From positions 1,511,131 to 1,575,130 of the forward strand of contig JAQJVL010000152.1 of NCBI GenBank assembly GCA_035578905.1: 64,000 nucleotides of DNA, given 5' to 3'. Shown here piece after piece: positions 22,638 through 33,505 of this stretch (positions are counted from its first letter, which is position 1; each line of letters opens with the position of its first letter). A program made the translations under genes and the position numbers. The DNA is from Stictocephala bisonia. Its lineage: Eukaryota > Arthropoda > Insecta > Hemiptera > Membracidae. The notes beneath the pieces are model-generated. The model made no database searches, was not told the DNA's origin, and saw only the letters and a list, made by a program, of their open reading frames with translations.

Positions 22638-24005
22638 ATGTAGCTCTTGATGATAAATTAGTAACTATTCATGCCTTTTGCGTATGAATCGAAATGGTAT
22701 TGGTTTTGACTCATAATAACTAAGCACCAATAGTTTTAGTAATGATCAATTCACGCTTAAGAAGGTAGTGAGCGAATACTTCACATTAAGGAAGTTATAT
22801 TCTGATTATTTGACGATAAAAATGGCTGCGATAATAGAACTCTAAAGGCACGATTCTGGGAATTAGTGAGTAACTAGGCTAATCATTTTGCAATGGACAA
22901 CTTAAGAACTCGGTGGATTGCACAGGCCGATGGAATTCCATCAGATATGAGTTTATGGAATATGAATACTGTACTTAAATGTACGGTAGCTCTGATGCTG
23001 AGGATCCAAAGGTCTTTGGACTTCCCTGGTAAATTATCTTAAACTACACCACCGGTGCTACAGCTACTGGGGCCTACATTTTATTAGTCTACTAGCTTGT
23101 CTTGGTTGAAATTCGCACCCACATCATTTGCATTTCTTCATTGGACGTATCTCCTTCTGTCCCGTTCCCTTGGTCTTCCGAGCCAAGTAATCTATCCCAC
23201 GGTAATCTTCGTCACGTAATGTTTCGCCACAAGAACTATCTGCTTCTGAACATTTCGTTGCTCATTCTATTTGTCGTGATCGCAATCTCTAGACGTTTAG
23301 CCTCTACGCTTCTGTGTACAGTATTACGATGGTCTTCCAACGCACCTGGCATCCAATATGCCCGATCCGCGCAGCCCCCTCATCTGATAACGGCTCTGTC
23401 CCCATCACCTGACGAAATTATTAGTCAAGATAGGATCTAGGTTGTCAGCAGCTGCAAGCCACTTATTAATCGTTCCTCCTCTGCCGACTCTAAAGAGTGG
23501 GCATATATCCAGTCTCGACTTGGCCGGCCATTTTCATCTGGCCTCCTCCCGACTGGTTCTCAAGATATCAACATTCTCAGCTTCTTTATTTATCCACTCT
23601 GTCCCAAAAGCATTTATGTTTATCATTGGGCATGGCTGTATATTGAATCATTTTGAACTCTTAACCTGATGTTGTATTGGTAATAAATTACACCCAAAGG
23701 TCTTCAGCTTTATTAGTTTGAACGATTCTCTCCAAAAATAATTTGTATTTATTTCTTTTGTCATCAGAGCATTTTTAAATATTAATTACGTATAGATATA
23801 ACTAGGAAATATTTTATCCACCATTCACAAATATGATACGAATGCAAGAAAATAATGTAAATGTAATTTAAGAAACCTAGGCATTTGTATTACTATTAAA
23901 CTGAAAATTGTTTAAATTTAGATTATAATTGTAAAATTATCTAAACATAAATCAGCTGTTCTCTACAAACAGTAGATCCAAATTTGAGGTACGGTACATG
24001 CTGGC
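22638..24005 (+). other. Unassigned region with two broken open frames
   Basis: The plus-strand frame 23102-23652 is open except for one TAG at 23438-23440. It codes a serine/proline-rich, partly hydrophobic product (SSLDVSPSVPFPWSSEPSNL near its start, LSFFIYPLCPKSIYVYHWAW near its end). Upstream, around 22890-23030, another frame reads MDNLRTRWIAQADGIPSD. GC content is higher than in the surroundings. I do not recognise a family; a decayed retroelement is possible. Confidence 0.25.
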
Positions 24006-24336
24006 GTAACACATGACAAACAGTTATTCTTAACTCGAGATCGCTGAATTTAACATTCCCAAATATATTGGTCGGTATAAAGGGTTTCTATCGAGTGGCC
24101 GCCGAGATCGTCGGATTTAATATTCCCAAATAGATGGATCGGTAGAAGAGGTTCCATCAAGTGGCCGCCGAGATCGCCGAATTTAACATTCCCAAATACT
24201 GTACATGGGTCTGTAAAGAGGATTCTATCGACTGGTCGCCGAGAGCGCCGGATTTAACATTCCGTAATAGATGGATAGGTAGAAAGGGGTTCTATCGAGT
24301 GGCCTCCAAGATCACCGGATTTAACATTCCGAAATT
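24006..24336. repeat. Tandem array, ~66-bp unit, left part (about 5 divergent copies)
   Basis: Repeats of GAGTGGCCGCCGAGATCG, GATTTAACATTCCCAAATA and GATGGATCGGTAGAA. Continuous with 24541-24930 once the intervening SINE is removed. Confidence 0.85.
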
Positions 24337-24540
24337 TCTAGCAGCCGTAGCTAAGGGACTAAGGCGATGGCTTGCCTCGCAATCGGTCCGCTTTCGATTT
24401 CCGATAGACCAGTAACAGTTTTTGCTCTGCCGCTTCCGTGGTTCGGAAGTCACGTAAAGCCGTTGATCCTCAGGTTAAGTGTTGAGAGGTCTTCTTAGCC
24501 CTAACTTCGCCTGCTAAAATAAGACGAACTTTAAATTTTA
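24337..24540 (+). mobile_element. tRNA-derived SINE, plus orientation
   Basis: The head GCAGCCGTAGCTAAGGGACT then GGCGATGGCTTGCC resembles a tRNA 5' half with box A. It is followed by a decayed B box (GGTCCGCTTTCGATTTCC). The body (CACGTAAAGCCGTTGATC, TTAAGTGTTGAGAGG, CCCTAACTTCGCCTG) matches the copy at 56910-57116 in reverse. It interrupts a 66-bp unit between ACATTCCGAAAT and TAGGTGGATCGG. The transcript would use RNA polymerase III and borrow LINE machinery. Confidence 0.8.
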
Positions 24541-24930
24541 ATAGGTGGATCGGTAGAAAGGAGATCTATCGAGTATCTGTCAAGATCGTCGGATTTAACA
24601 TTCCTAAATAGATGGGTCGTTAGAAGGAGGAGTTCTATCGAATGGCCGCCAAGATCGCCGGATTTAACATTCCTAAAAAGATGGGTCGTTAGAAGGAGTT
24701 CTATCGAGTGGCCGCCAAGATCGTCGGATTTAACATTCCTAAATAGATGGGTCGTTAGAAGGAGTTCTATCGAGTGGCCGCCAAGATCGCCGGATTTAAT
24801 ATTCCTAAATAGATGGGTCGTTAGAAGGAGTTCTATCGAGTGGCCGCCAAGATCGCCGGATTTAACATTCCTAAATAGATGGGTTGTTAAAAGGTGTTCT
24901 ATCGAGTAGTCACCAAGATCTACGAATTTG
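24541..24930. repeat. Tandem array, 66-bp unit, right part (about 6 copies)
   Basis: GATGGGTCGTTAGAAGGAG recurs at 66-bp steps (24681, 24747, 24813, 24879). Because 66 is 22 codons, the minus strand is open for 149 codons (repeat GGHSIELLLTTHLFRNVKSG). This is a periodicity artefact rather than evidence of a gene. Confidence 0.95.
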
Positions 24931-24975
24931 AACACATTACTTATTTTCTCTAGGGTATTTAAAAATGAAGGGTTA

Positions 24976-25131
24976 TACAAGTAGACCTACAGATTTAGAT
25001 AAACTAAAAGCTAGGATTGAACAGCAAGTTTAGAAAATAACTAATGATGAAATGAAAACTAATGCTACAGATGCATTCTAACCCGTCTTGGAGATTGTCA
25101 TCAAATATTCAATGGACACTTCGAACACTTG
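24976..25131 (+). pseudogene. C-terminal fragment of a Tc1/mariner-type (DDE) transposase
   Basis: The plus strand reads TDLDKLKARIEQQV, a stop, KITNDEMKTNATDA. After a one-base shift it reads RLGDCHQIFNGHFEHLW and a stop. The order of DL-x-x-LK-x-RI, then IT-x-x-M, then RL-x-x-C-x-x-x-x-G-HFEHLW is the conserved end of many insect Tc1/mariner-like transposases. Only about 50 residues remain; the catalytic DDE/D core is absent. A small TA-flanked inverted-repeat element starts 50 bp downstream. Confidence 0.7.
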
Positions 25132-25183
25132 TGGTAAAATGTAATATTTCCAGAATGTTCAATATATTAATAAGGTTTATATT

Positions 25184-25396
25184 TATGCAGGGTTTTTGAA
25201 AAGTGAGCGGCAAAACTTCAGAAAATGATTAAATAGATAAAAATAAACAAAAAAGTTCCTATGAAGATGTGTCTTATCTCGCTTAGTTTGGCGTCTGTCT
25301 GTCTGTATGTGTGTTCTTAAAAAAATACCATATGTACTAAATAGCATTAGCTATAGTTTTGAAACACCTTGAACTACTTTTCAAACACCCTGTATA
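25184..25396. mobile_element. ~213-bp MITE with Tc1/mariner-like ends
   Basis: The left end TATGCAGGGTTTTTGAAAAG and the reverse complement of the right end TATACAGGGTGTTTGAAAAG are inverted repeats with TA at the borders. No coding capacity. GCAGGGT/ACAGGGT ends are shared with other elements in the window. Confidence 0.75.
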
Positions 25397-25687
25397 ATTT
25401 CATTATATATTATATATTTTAATGGTCGTTAAGGTAAGTTTATTTTTTTTAACATAACTATTTCACTCCATTGTAGTCTTGAAATACATTATTTTTTACG
25501 AAAGGTACATTTTATTATAATAAATAAAGAAGCATAATTTTATGATAGCTACTTTTACGCAATAATGGGTAGCCTTAAGCATGGATAAACAAATAAATAG
25601 CCGTATAACTAAGAAATATTAGTTATGTGGCATTAAATTCTTTGAGAACCTTTATTTTCTGACTGGAGCATCTTTGTGACCTCAGGT

Positions 25688-25905
25688 GGCCACCGTACGT
25701 GTATGGATGGGCGGGTGGGTTAATGTCACCGTACGTGTATCACTGTACGTGTTGGGGTGGGTGGGTGGGTCAGTACCACTGTACGTGTAGGGGTGGTTGG
25801 GTGGGTCAGTACCACTGTACGTGTACGGGTGGTTGGGTGGGTCAGTATCACTGTACGTGTAGGGGTGGGTGGATGAGTCAGTATCCCTGTAGTTATAGGA
25901 AATCG
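25688..25905. repeat. G-rich minisatellite, 5 copies of ~40 bp
   Basis: Units of the form GTACGTGTAGGGGTGGTTGG then GTGGGTCAGTACCACT. The plus strand carries repeated G runs. The unit is shared with 12712-12830. It keeps both strands open (75 and 97 codons), which I treat as an artefact. Confidence 0.9.
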
Positions 25906-26006
25906 TTGGAGGTGGAGTACAGATAACTGTGATATTTTTCCCTATCACAATTATCTTTACTTTTGTACTGTACAAACAAAGATCTTTAAAATAAGATGGT
26001 AACTAT

Positions 26007-26773
26007 GCACTTTCTAGACGCCTCTGAAAATGCAATTTCTTGTTTACAAATTGGTAAAATATGAATTTATAATTCTTGAGGATGTTGATTTTAGCCGCGG
26101 AAAACTCGATTTTTACCGAAAAATCGAAAAAACTAGTTTTTATGTGTTAATGAAAAAACCAACCTTTTTAAAAAGTTGAGGTGTATTTTTTTAATATTAC
26201 TTTTTTTTTAAAGCTTAATAAGTATATATATAATTTGTTTTTCAATAATATTAATTTTTCGGCCAGAAAAATACACTTTTTATTTACCTTACCAAACATA
26301 ACCTAACTTATCCTAATGGTCTATATAGTCAACAAAATTTCATAATTTGCATTAAATTTGGGCCCTTGGCATCCGTGACCGCCTGCCGGCCGTCACTCCG
26401 ACGACAATACGTGCGAATTTTATTTTGGTGGCTAGTCATAGCTCCTATTGACATTGTACTTATGGGCACCTTAGGTGATTTGCCACGAACGTAGTTTTTC
26501 CGTGATATCTAGAGAAATAATTGATGTAGACCAAAATAGTTTTCAAATTCGTGTTTAGCACAAAAAATACATCATATTAAATAAAGTTATGAAAAAATCA
26601 TCTAAAATAACGGAGATAAATCGAAAAATAACACTTTCCAAAAATATGTTTTTTCGTATAAAACGTTCTTTCCGCGGAATAAAAGGGGTTTTCTCATGAA
26701 ATATAGACCTGGTAATAAAACACTACCAACTGGTAATAAAAAAGTCAAAATTAGTGAGGCGTCTAGAAAGCGC
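26007..26773. mobile_element. ~0.77-kb inverted-repeat element, possibly Mutator-like
   Basis: GCACTTTCTAGACGCCTC at 26007-26024 is mirrored by GAGGCGTCTAGAAAGCGC at 26756-26773. AATAAGAT occurs just outside both ends (about 25990 and 26780), suggesting a target duplication of roughly 8-10 bp. The host sequence is the long-TIR sibling, which continues on either side. No transposase is encoded. Confidence 0.65.
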
Positions 26774-27114
26774 ATAAATATCAATAAGATATAACTGAGG
26801 TAGGCTTACATTTAACAATTTTAAGTTTTCCTTCGTGGGCCATCTTCTGCCTATGTGAAAAACAAGTCAAATATGTCTAAATGTTTGATATATGGACATG
26901 TACATAACTGAAAAGTTTCATTACATTTCTTTGAATAGTTTAAAAATTAATAAACATATTCCAGACCCAACTCTATATAAATTTTATATTTATATGCGGT
27001 CCTATTGCGTGTAATTCTATATAGAGTTTATAGAAATATTCACTGATAAATATAAGTGTTTAATCTGATTAATTTAAAAAATCATAAAATAAGTATCGAG
27101 GTTGAGACTAGAGA

Positions 27115-27750
27115 AACTGTTGGAAATCGATTGATCCTTAGAGCCACACGGTTTGCCATGACCTGTTGGAAATCGATTGATCCTTAGAGCATATATGGTT
27201 TGCCATGACCTGTTGGAAATCGATTGATCCTTAGAGCATATACGGTTTGCCATGACCTGTTGGAAATCGATTGATCCTTAGAGCATATACGGTTTGCCAT
27301 AACCTGTTGGAAATCAATTGATCCTTAGAGCCTACATGGTTTGCCATGACCTGTTGGAAGTCGATTGATCCTTAGAGCTTATATGGTTTGCCATGACCTG
27401 TTGGAAATCAATTGATCCTTAGAGCCTATACGGTTTGCCATGACCTGTTGGAAATCGATTGATCCTTAGAGCCTACACGGTTTGCCATGACCTGTTGGAA
27501 ATCGATTGATCCTTAGAGCATATATGGTTTGCCACGACCTGTTGGAAACGATTGATCCTTAGAGCTATACGGTTTGCCATGACCTGTTGGAAATCAATTG
27601 ATCCTTAGAGCCTATACGGTTTGCCATGACCTGTTGGAAATCGATTGATCCTTAGAGCCTACACGGTTTGCCATGACCTGTTGGAAATCGATTAATCCTT
27701 AGAGCCTACATGGTCTGCCATGACCTGTTGGAAATCGATTGATCCTAAAC
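27115..27750. repeat. Tandem array, 47-bp unit, about 13 copies
   Basis: TGTTGGAAATCGATTGATCC followed by TTAGAGC and a GGTTTGCCATGACC block recurs every 46-47 bp (27118, 27164, 27211 onward). Variants alternate (ATATATGG, CCTACACGG, CCTATACGG), hinting at a higher-order pattern. Confidence 0.95.
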
Positions 27751-28245
27751 ATCAGATTGAACTAAGCATATCTAATTATATAATTGGGATGAAATTGCTG
27801 TCGTTGACAGTCCACCCACCCACGAATGACAGTGATATTATTTATTTTATTTTTAAGTTTAAATAAATATATTCAAATTGTTTCAGGCAGCGTTTTATTG
27901 TGTGCAGAAATAACAAACATTTGAACATTACACAACACAAATATAATACGTGTAAAATGTACAAATACTGTGATGACCCTAAAGCCAACTAGGGCCTATT
28001 GATGGCATTTTATTTATCAACGACTCTGGTTTCCCATCTATTAGAGTAATATTTCTACTGGTTTTTACTTGAGGTTATACTTCTGTATATTAAAATTTAG
28101 GATGTGTAAGATTCAGTTGTTGGATAAATTCATAAATGTAAATTATTTGTAATACAATTTATATTCATGACTTAATTTAATCATAGGCCTGTTTTTCATT
28201 TAAAAATAACCCCATTAAGTTTCCCAGAATTTATATAAAGAACTA
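27751..28245. other. AT-rich spacer
   Basis: No gene. One reverse copy of the G-rich minisatellite unit (CCACCCACCCACGAATGACA) lies near 27810. Confidence 0.55.
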
Positions 28246-28249
28246 TTCC

Positions 28250-28510
28250 GTAACTGTAAAGTTGCTGTTAGTTATGGAGTTATCGTGTCCGTGTATCGCG
28301 CGACGAGTGTTTTGTCCGTACAGGCGGGTCTGATTCCGATTGATCCTCAGTTAATTATGAAAAAAATGTTGACTCATTCTGAATAATTGGTGGCGTGCTC
28401 AATAAATGCAGGGGCGGGGCGACGATTGGTTAGCCGCGCACGTACGGGCGGTGAGGCGTCACTGAGCCGAGCTCGTGCATCTTGTTCCTCATTTCTACGA
28501 CCAGGAAGAA
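28250..28510. promoter_or_regulatory. CpG-rich promoter-like patch with GC box and CCAAT box
   Basis: CpG density is unusually high (GTATCGCGCGACGAG, GCCGCGCACGTACGGGCGG). GGGGCGGGGC, an Sp1/KLF-type GC box, occurs near 28412, and GATTGGTTAG, an inverted CCAAT box, follows a few bases later. No adjoining coding exon was recognised. Candidate regulatory or first-exon region only. Confidence 0.35.
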
Positions 28511-29239
28511 GGAATAAACCGTTTGGATTAGAATAGCTGGTAATACTAATGGGTAAGGCATGAACATCTTCAAAGGCGTGCAAAGAAAACTATTACCTTA
28601 CACAAACCATGAGCCAGAGCGTGCTTGAGTCGCAACAATCTGCAGCCGTACCCTTTAACGATTTCAAAATTGTACGATGATTGAAAAACGAACTACACAC
28701 AATTACAATACAAGAAGAATAAATGTATAAATAAAAATATAGTTAAAGTACAGAATTTTACAACAAAAATCACCTACACATTTTCAAAACATTTTTATTA
28801 TAAACTACCACTAAACATAAGAAATATAGAACAATTATAACAATTCAAATTAGAAGTAAAAAATTATATTTTGAACAAAATTGTTTATTAGACTACCTTA
28901 GGAATATTTTTATCAATATTAGAAAATTATAATAATGCTCTCTATAAATTAAAATCGTAATAATTTTGGTGTATTCTAACTCAAAATGCGTATAATTTTG
29001 TACATTTTTACATAGTTAATTAAATTAAAAAAATAAAAATATACCGTCAACGCAATCGATAAAGTTTCGAAGGATCAAATAATAAACATTTGTTCTGCAC
29101 CCAAATTTCTTTGTTTCTATATCATTATATTGTACTAGGAACATTTTCGTGTATGCTATAACAGTATTGTTAACTTTATTGACTAACTAAGTTGTAATGC
29201 TCAAATGTAGTAATTTTGATTTTGTAAAAGAATGTCTCC
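28511..29239. other. AT-rich spacer
   Basis: No gene or repeat recognised apart from simple A/T runs. Confidence 0.55.
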
Positions 29240-31860
29240 GTTTAAACTATGTACATTCATTATACAAGGTATAACAAAGTAAACACGTAGTGTCCATTTA
29301 AACTATGTACATTATACAGGGTGCAACAAAGTAAACACGTAGTTTCCGTTTAAACACTGTACATTATACAGGGTGTAACAAAGTAAACACGTAGTGTCCG
29401 TTTAAACTATGTACATTATACAAGGTATAACAAAGTAAACACGTAGTGTCCATTTAAACTATGTACATTATACAGGGTGCAACAAAGTAAACACGTAGCT
29501 TCCGTTTAAACACTGTACATTATACAGGGTGTAACAAAGTAAACACGTAGTGTCCGTTTAAACTATGTACATTATACAAGGTATAACAAAGTAAACACGT
29601 AGTGTCCATTTAAACATTGTACATTATACAGGGTGTAACAAAGTAAACACGTAGTGTCCATTTAAACATTGTACATTATACAGGGTGTAACAAAGTAAAC
29701 ACGTAGTGTCCATTTAAACACTGTACATTATACAGGGTGTAACAAAGTAAACACGCAGTCTCCGTTTAAACACTGTACATTATACAGGGTGTAACAAAGT
29801 AAACACGTAGTCTCCGTTTAAACACTGTACATTATACAGGGTGTAACAAAGTAAACACGCAGTCTCCGTTTAAACACTGTACATTATACAGGGTGTAACA
29901 AGGTAAACACGTAGTCTCCGTTTAAACACTGTACATTATACAGGGTGTAACAAAGTAAACACGCAGTCTCCGTTTAAACACTGTACATTATACAGGGTGT
30001 AACAAAGTAAACACGTAGTCTCCGTTTAAACACTGTACATTATACAGGGTGTAACAAAGTAAACACGCAGTCTCCGTTGAAACACTGTACATTATACAGG
30101 GTGTAACAAAGTAAACACGTAGTCTCCGTTTAAACACTGTACATTATACAGGGTGTAACAAGGTAAACACGTAGTCTCCGTTTAAACACTGTACATTATA
30201 CAGGGTGTAACAAAGTAAACACGCAGTCTCCGTTGAAACACTGTACATTATACAGGGTGTAAAAAGGTAAACACGTAGTCTCCGTTTAAACACTGATCAT
30301 TATACAGAGTGTAACAAAGTTAACACGTAGTCTCTGTTTAAACACTGATCATTATACAGGGTGTAACAAAGTAAACACGCAGTCTCCGATTAAACACTGT
30401 ACATTATACAGGGTGTAACAAAGTAAACACGTAGTCTCCGTTTAAACACTGATCATTATACAGGGTGTAACAAAGTAAACACGCAGTCTCCGTTTAAACA
30501 CTGTACATTATACAGGGTGTAACAAAGTAAACACGCAGTCTCCATTTAAACACTGTACATTATACAGGGTGTAACAAAATAAATACGCAGTCTCCGTTTA
30601 AACACTGTACATTATACAGGGTATAACAAAGTAAACACGTAGTTTCCGTTTAAACACTGTACATTATACAGGGTGTAACAAAATAAATACGCAGTCTCCG
30701 TTTAAACACTGTACATTATACAAGGTATAACAAAGTAAACACGTAGTTTCCGTTTAAACACTGTACATTATACAGGGTGTAACAAAGTAAACACGTAGTT
30801 TCCGTTTAAACACTGTACATTATACAGGGTGTAACAAAATAAATACGCAGTCTCCGTTTAAACACTGTACATTATACAGGGTATAACAAAGTAAACACGT
30901 AGTTTCCGTTTAAACACTGTACATTATACAGGGTGTAACAAAGTAAACACGTAGTTTCCGTTTAAACACTGTACATTATACAGGGTGTAACAAAATAAAT
31001 ACGCAGTCTCCGTTTAAACACTGTACATTATACAGGGTGTAACAAAGTAAACACGTAGTTTCCGTTTAAACACTGTACATTATACAGGGTGTAACAAAAT
31101 AAATACGCAGTCTCCGTTTAAACACTGTACATTATACAGGGTATAACAAAGTAAACACGTAGTTTCCGTTTAAACACTGTACATTATACAGGGTGTAACA
31201 AAATAAATACGCAGTCTCCGTTTAAACACTGTACATTATACAAGGTATAACAAAGTAAACACGTAGTTTCCGTTTAAACACTGTACAATATACAAGGTAT
31301 AACAAAGTAAACACGTAGTTTCCGTTTAAACACTGTACATTATACAAGGTATAACAAAGTAAACACGTAGTTTCCGTTTAAACACTGTACATTATACAAG
31401 GTATAACAAAATAAATACGCAGTCTCCGTTTAAAAACTGTACATTATACAAGGTATAACAAAGTAAACACGTAGTTTCCGTTTAAACACTGTACATTATA
31501 CAGGGTGTAACAAAATAAATACGCAGTCTCCGATTAAACACTGTACATTATACAGGGTGTAACAAAGTAAACAAGTAGTCTCTGTTTAAACACTGTACAT
31601 TATACAGGGTGTAACAAAATAAATACGCAGTCTCCGTTTAAACACTGTACATTATACAGGGTGTAACAAAGTAAACAAGTAGTCTCTGTTTAAACACTGT
31701 ACATTATACAGGGTGTAACAAAATAAATACGTAGTCTCCGTTTAAGCACTGTACATTATACAAGGTATAACAAAGTAAACACGTAGTTTCCGTTTAAACA
31801 CTGTACATTATACAGGGTGTAACAAAGTAAACACGTAGTTTCCGTTTAAACACTGTACAT
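29240..31860. repeat. 52-bp satellite array, about 50 copies
   Basis: GTTTAAACACTGTACATTAT then ACAGGGTGTAACAAAGTAAA and CACGTAGTCTCC recurs every 52 bp over 2.6 kb. Two unit types alternate in the 30570-31760 part: one with AAAGTAAACACGTAGTTTCC and one with AAAATAAATACGCAGTCTCC. This is a dimeric higher-order structure. The segment ATACAGGGTGTAACAAA matches the terminus of the long-TIR element that follows directly. Confidence 0.97.
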
Positions 31861-32724
31861 TATAAAGAGTGTAACAAAACTCTCTACACACACTTAAGGA
31901 TATTATTCCTTGCGTGAAATGAAGCAAAAAACTATATACAACCAATGGTCTATCTCATTCCATTTACTGTCTGTCTGTCTGTATGTGTTTTTTACTATTT
32001 AAAATGGTTAAACCCAAATTATATGAAAATAAATGGTTTAGCGGTAAAATGTCAAGTGAGGTAATTGTTAGTACTTTTAATGAGGATTAAAACAATACAT
32101 AGATTTTCAAAATAAAATAGTAAACAAAGACTTTACAATGAATTTTGTGTGACATTGTACAGCCTAAAGTGCAAATGTAGGCCAATTTAAAAAAAGCTGA
32201 TTTTTTAAACCTGTAGTACCATTTAGCTATTACAATTTCTTAAGAAGAAAAATGCAGTCCATTTATTTAATTAATTGATTAATAAATACTAAATTTTTAA
32301 CCATCGTAAATAATGTAGTTTTCTTTTAAACAATTTAAAAATTATTACATTTATACCGTTAATACGCAATTATTAAAGCCCATTATTAATTGCGATTTCC
32401 ATTGTTGCACTGTAGGTCCAATCTAAACTGTACAGTGTCACACAAAACTCATTGTAAATTCTTTATTTCTTATTTTATTTTCAAAAGCAAGTTATCGTTT
32501 TAATCCTTATTAGAAGTACTAACAATAACCTATCATGATATTTTGTCATAAAACTATTTATTTTCATGTAATTTGGGTTTATCTATTTTAAATAGTAAAT
32601 ACACACACAGACAGACAGTAAACGAAATGAGATAGACCATTGGTTGCATGCCGTTTTTTTCTTTATTTCACCCAAGGAACAATATCCTAAATTTTGTGTA
32701 GATAGTTTTGTTACACCTTGTATA
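31861..32724. mobile_element. 864-bp long-TIR element abutting the 52-bp satellite
   Basis: The left arm (31863 to about 32190) and right arm (about 32400-32722) are diverged inverted copies of about 320 bp: GTGTAACAAAACTCTCTACA against the complement of TGTAGATAGTTTTGTTACAC. Both arms carry CAATGGTCTATCTCATT-type and GACAGACAG blocks. The borders are TATA..., consistent with TA target duplication. No coding frame. Confidence 0.85.
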
Positions 32725-33235
32725 CAGCGGTCAGAAGGCAAGGACCGCTGGTAGCGCCACCCACGGTATTAGCAACTAGATAGAGGTATATACTGCCAGT
32801 TCAAGAATGCCTCTTGATTGACCGGATGGGCTGCCCGAGATTGATGCAGGTAGTAGTAATAAATGTCACAACTTTTTAACGGCAATGACTGTGAACTGAC
32901 CTTTTGTTCTTCCAATTCAACGAAATAGTAAATGATAAACTGCCTCTACTTTAAGTTTTATGTAGTCAAGATTATAATGAGAAAATACAAGGTAGAATCG
33001 AGCAACCTTAAATAAGGGGAAAATACACGGAAGAATCAAGCTAATTTAAATAAGGAGAAAACAAGGTAGAATCAAGCAAATTTTAATTTTAAGAGAAGAC
33101 ATTTTAGGACTAAACAAGTTTAAATAAAATCTTTAGAAGATGCAAAACATTCACCTACTGCATCCTGCTCGGGTCATGACAGTATCTTTCATAGATAATA
33201 TTTGTGGAGGATAATTTTTAAATATGATTTTACTG
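32725..33235. other. Spacer, no gene seen
   Basis: Unique sequence. AAGGTAGAATC-AAGC-type blocks near 32990-33080 are weakly repeated. No coding motif. Confidence 0.5.
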
Positions 33236-33505
33236 ACTTAAGTGTTCTGGCTGCTATCAATCGTGTTTCCTGGGTTTTTTGACGTAAGTGTCCTGACTGT
33301 CATCAATCTTGTTTTCTGGGTTTGTTGACGTCCTGGCTGTCATCAATCGTGTTTCCTGGGTTTGTTGACGTAAGTGTCCAGGCTGTCATCAATCGTGTTT
33401 TCTGGGTTTGTTGACGTAAGTGTCCTGGCTGTCATCAATCGTGTTTACTGGGTTTTATTGACGTAAGTATTCTGGCTGCCATCAATCGTGTTTCTTGGAT
33501 TTTTA
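33236..33505. repeat. Tandem array, 46-bp unit, about 6 copies
   Basis: GTCATCAATCGTGTTTCCTG followed by GGTTTGTTGACGTAAGTGTC recurs, with one shortened unit near 33330. Confidence 0.9.

Larger units (their letters stand above)
25590..26979. mobile_element. Disrupted sibling of the 915-bp long-TIR element
   Basis: Arm sequence matching 18455-18757 runs from TTTATTTTCTGACTGG (25650) through ACAAACAAAGATCTTTAAAA (25970) and GAGGTAGGCTTACATTTAA (26795). It ends at CCCAACTCTATATA (26979). It is interrupted by the G-rich minisatellite (25688-25905) and by a 0.77-kb inverted-repeat element (26007-26773). The opposite arm is absent. Confidence 0.75.

Noticed and set aside
24531..24980. 149-codon repeat protein (22-residue units)
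   Set aside because: Generated by the 66-bp array; no signal peptide or known repeat fold, and the left half of the array is not open.
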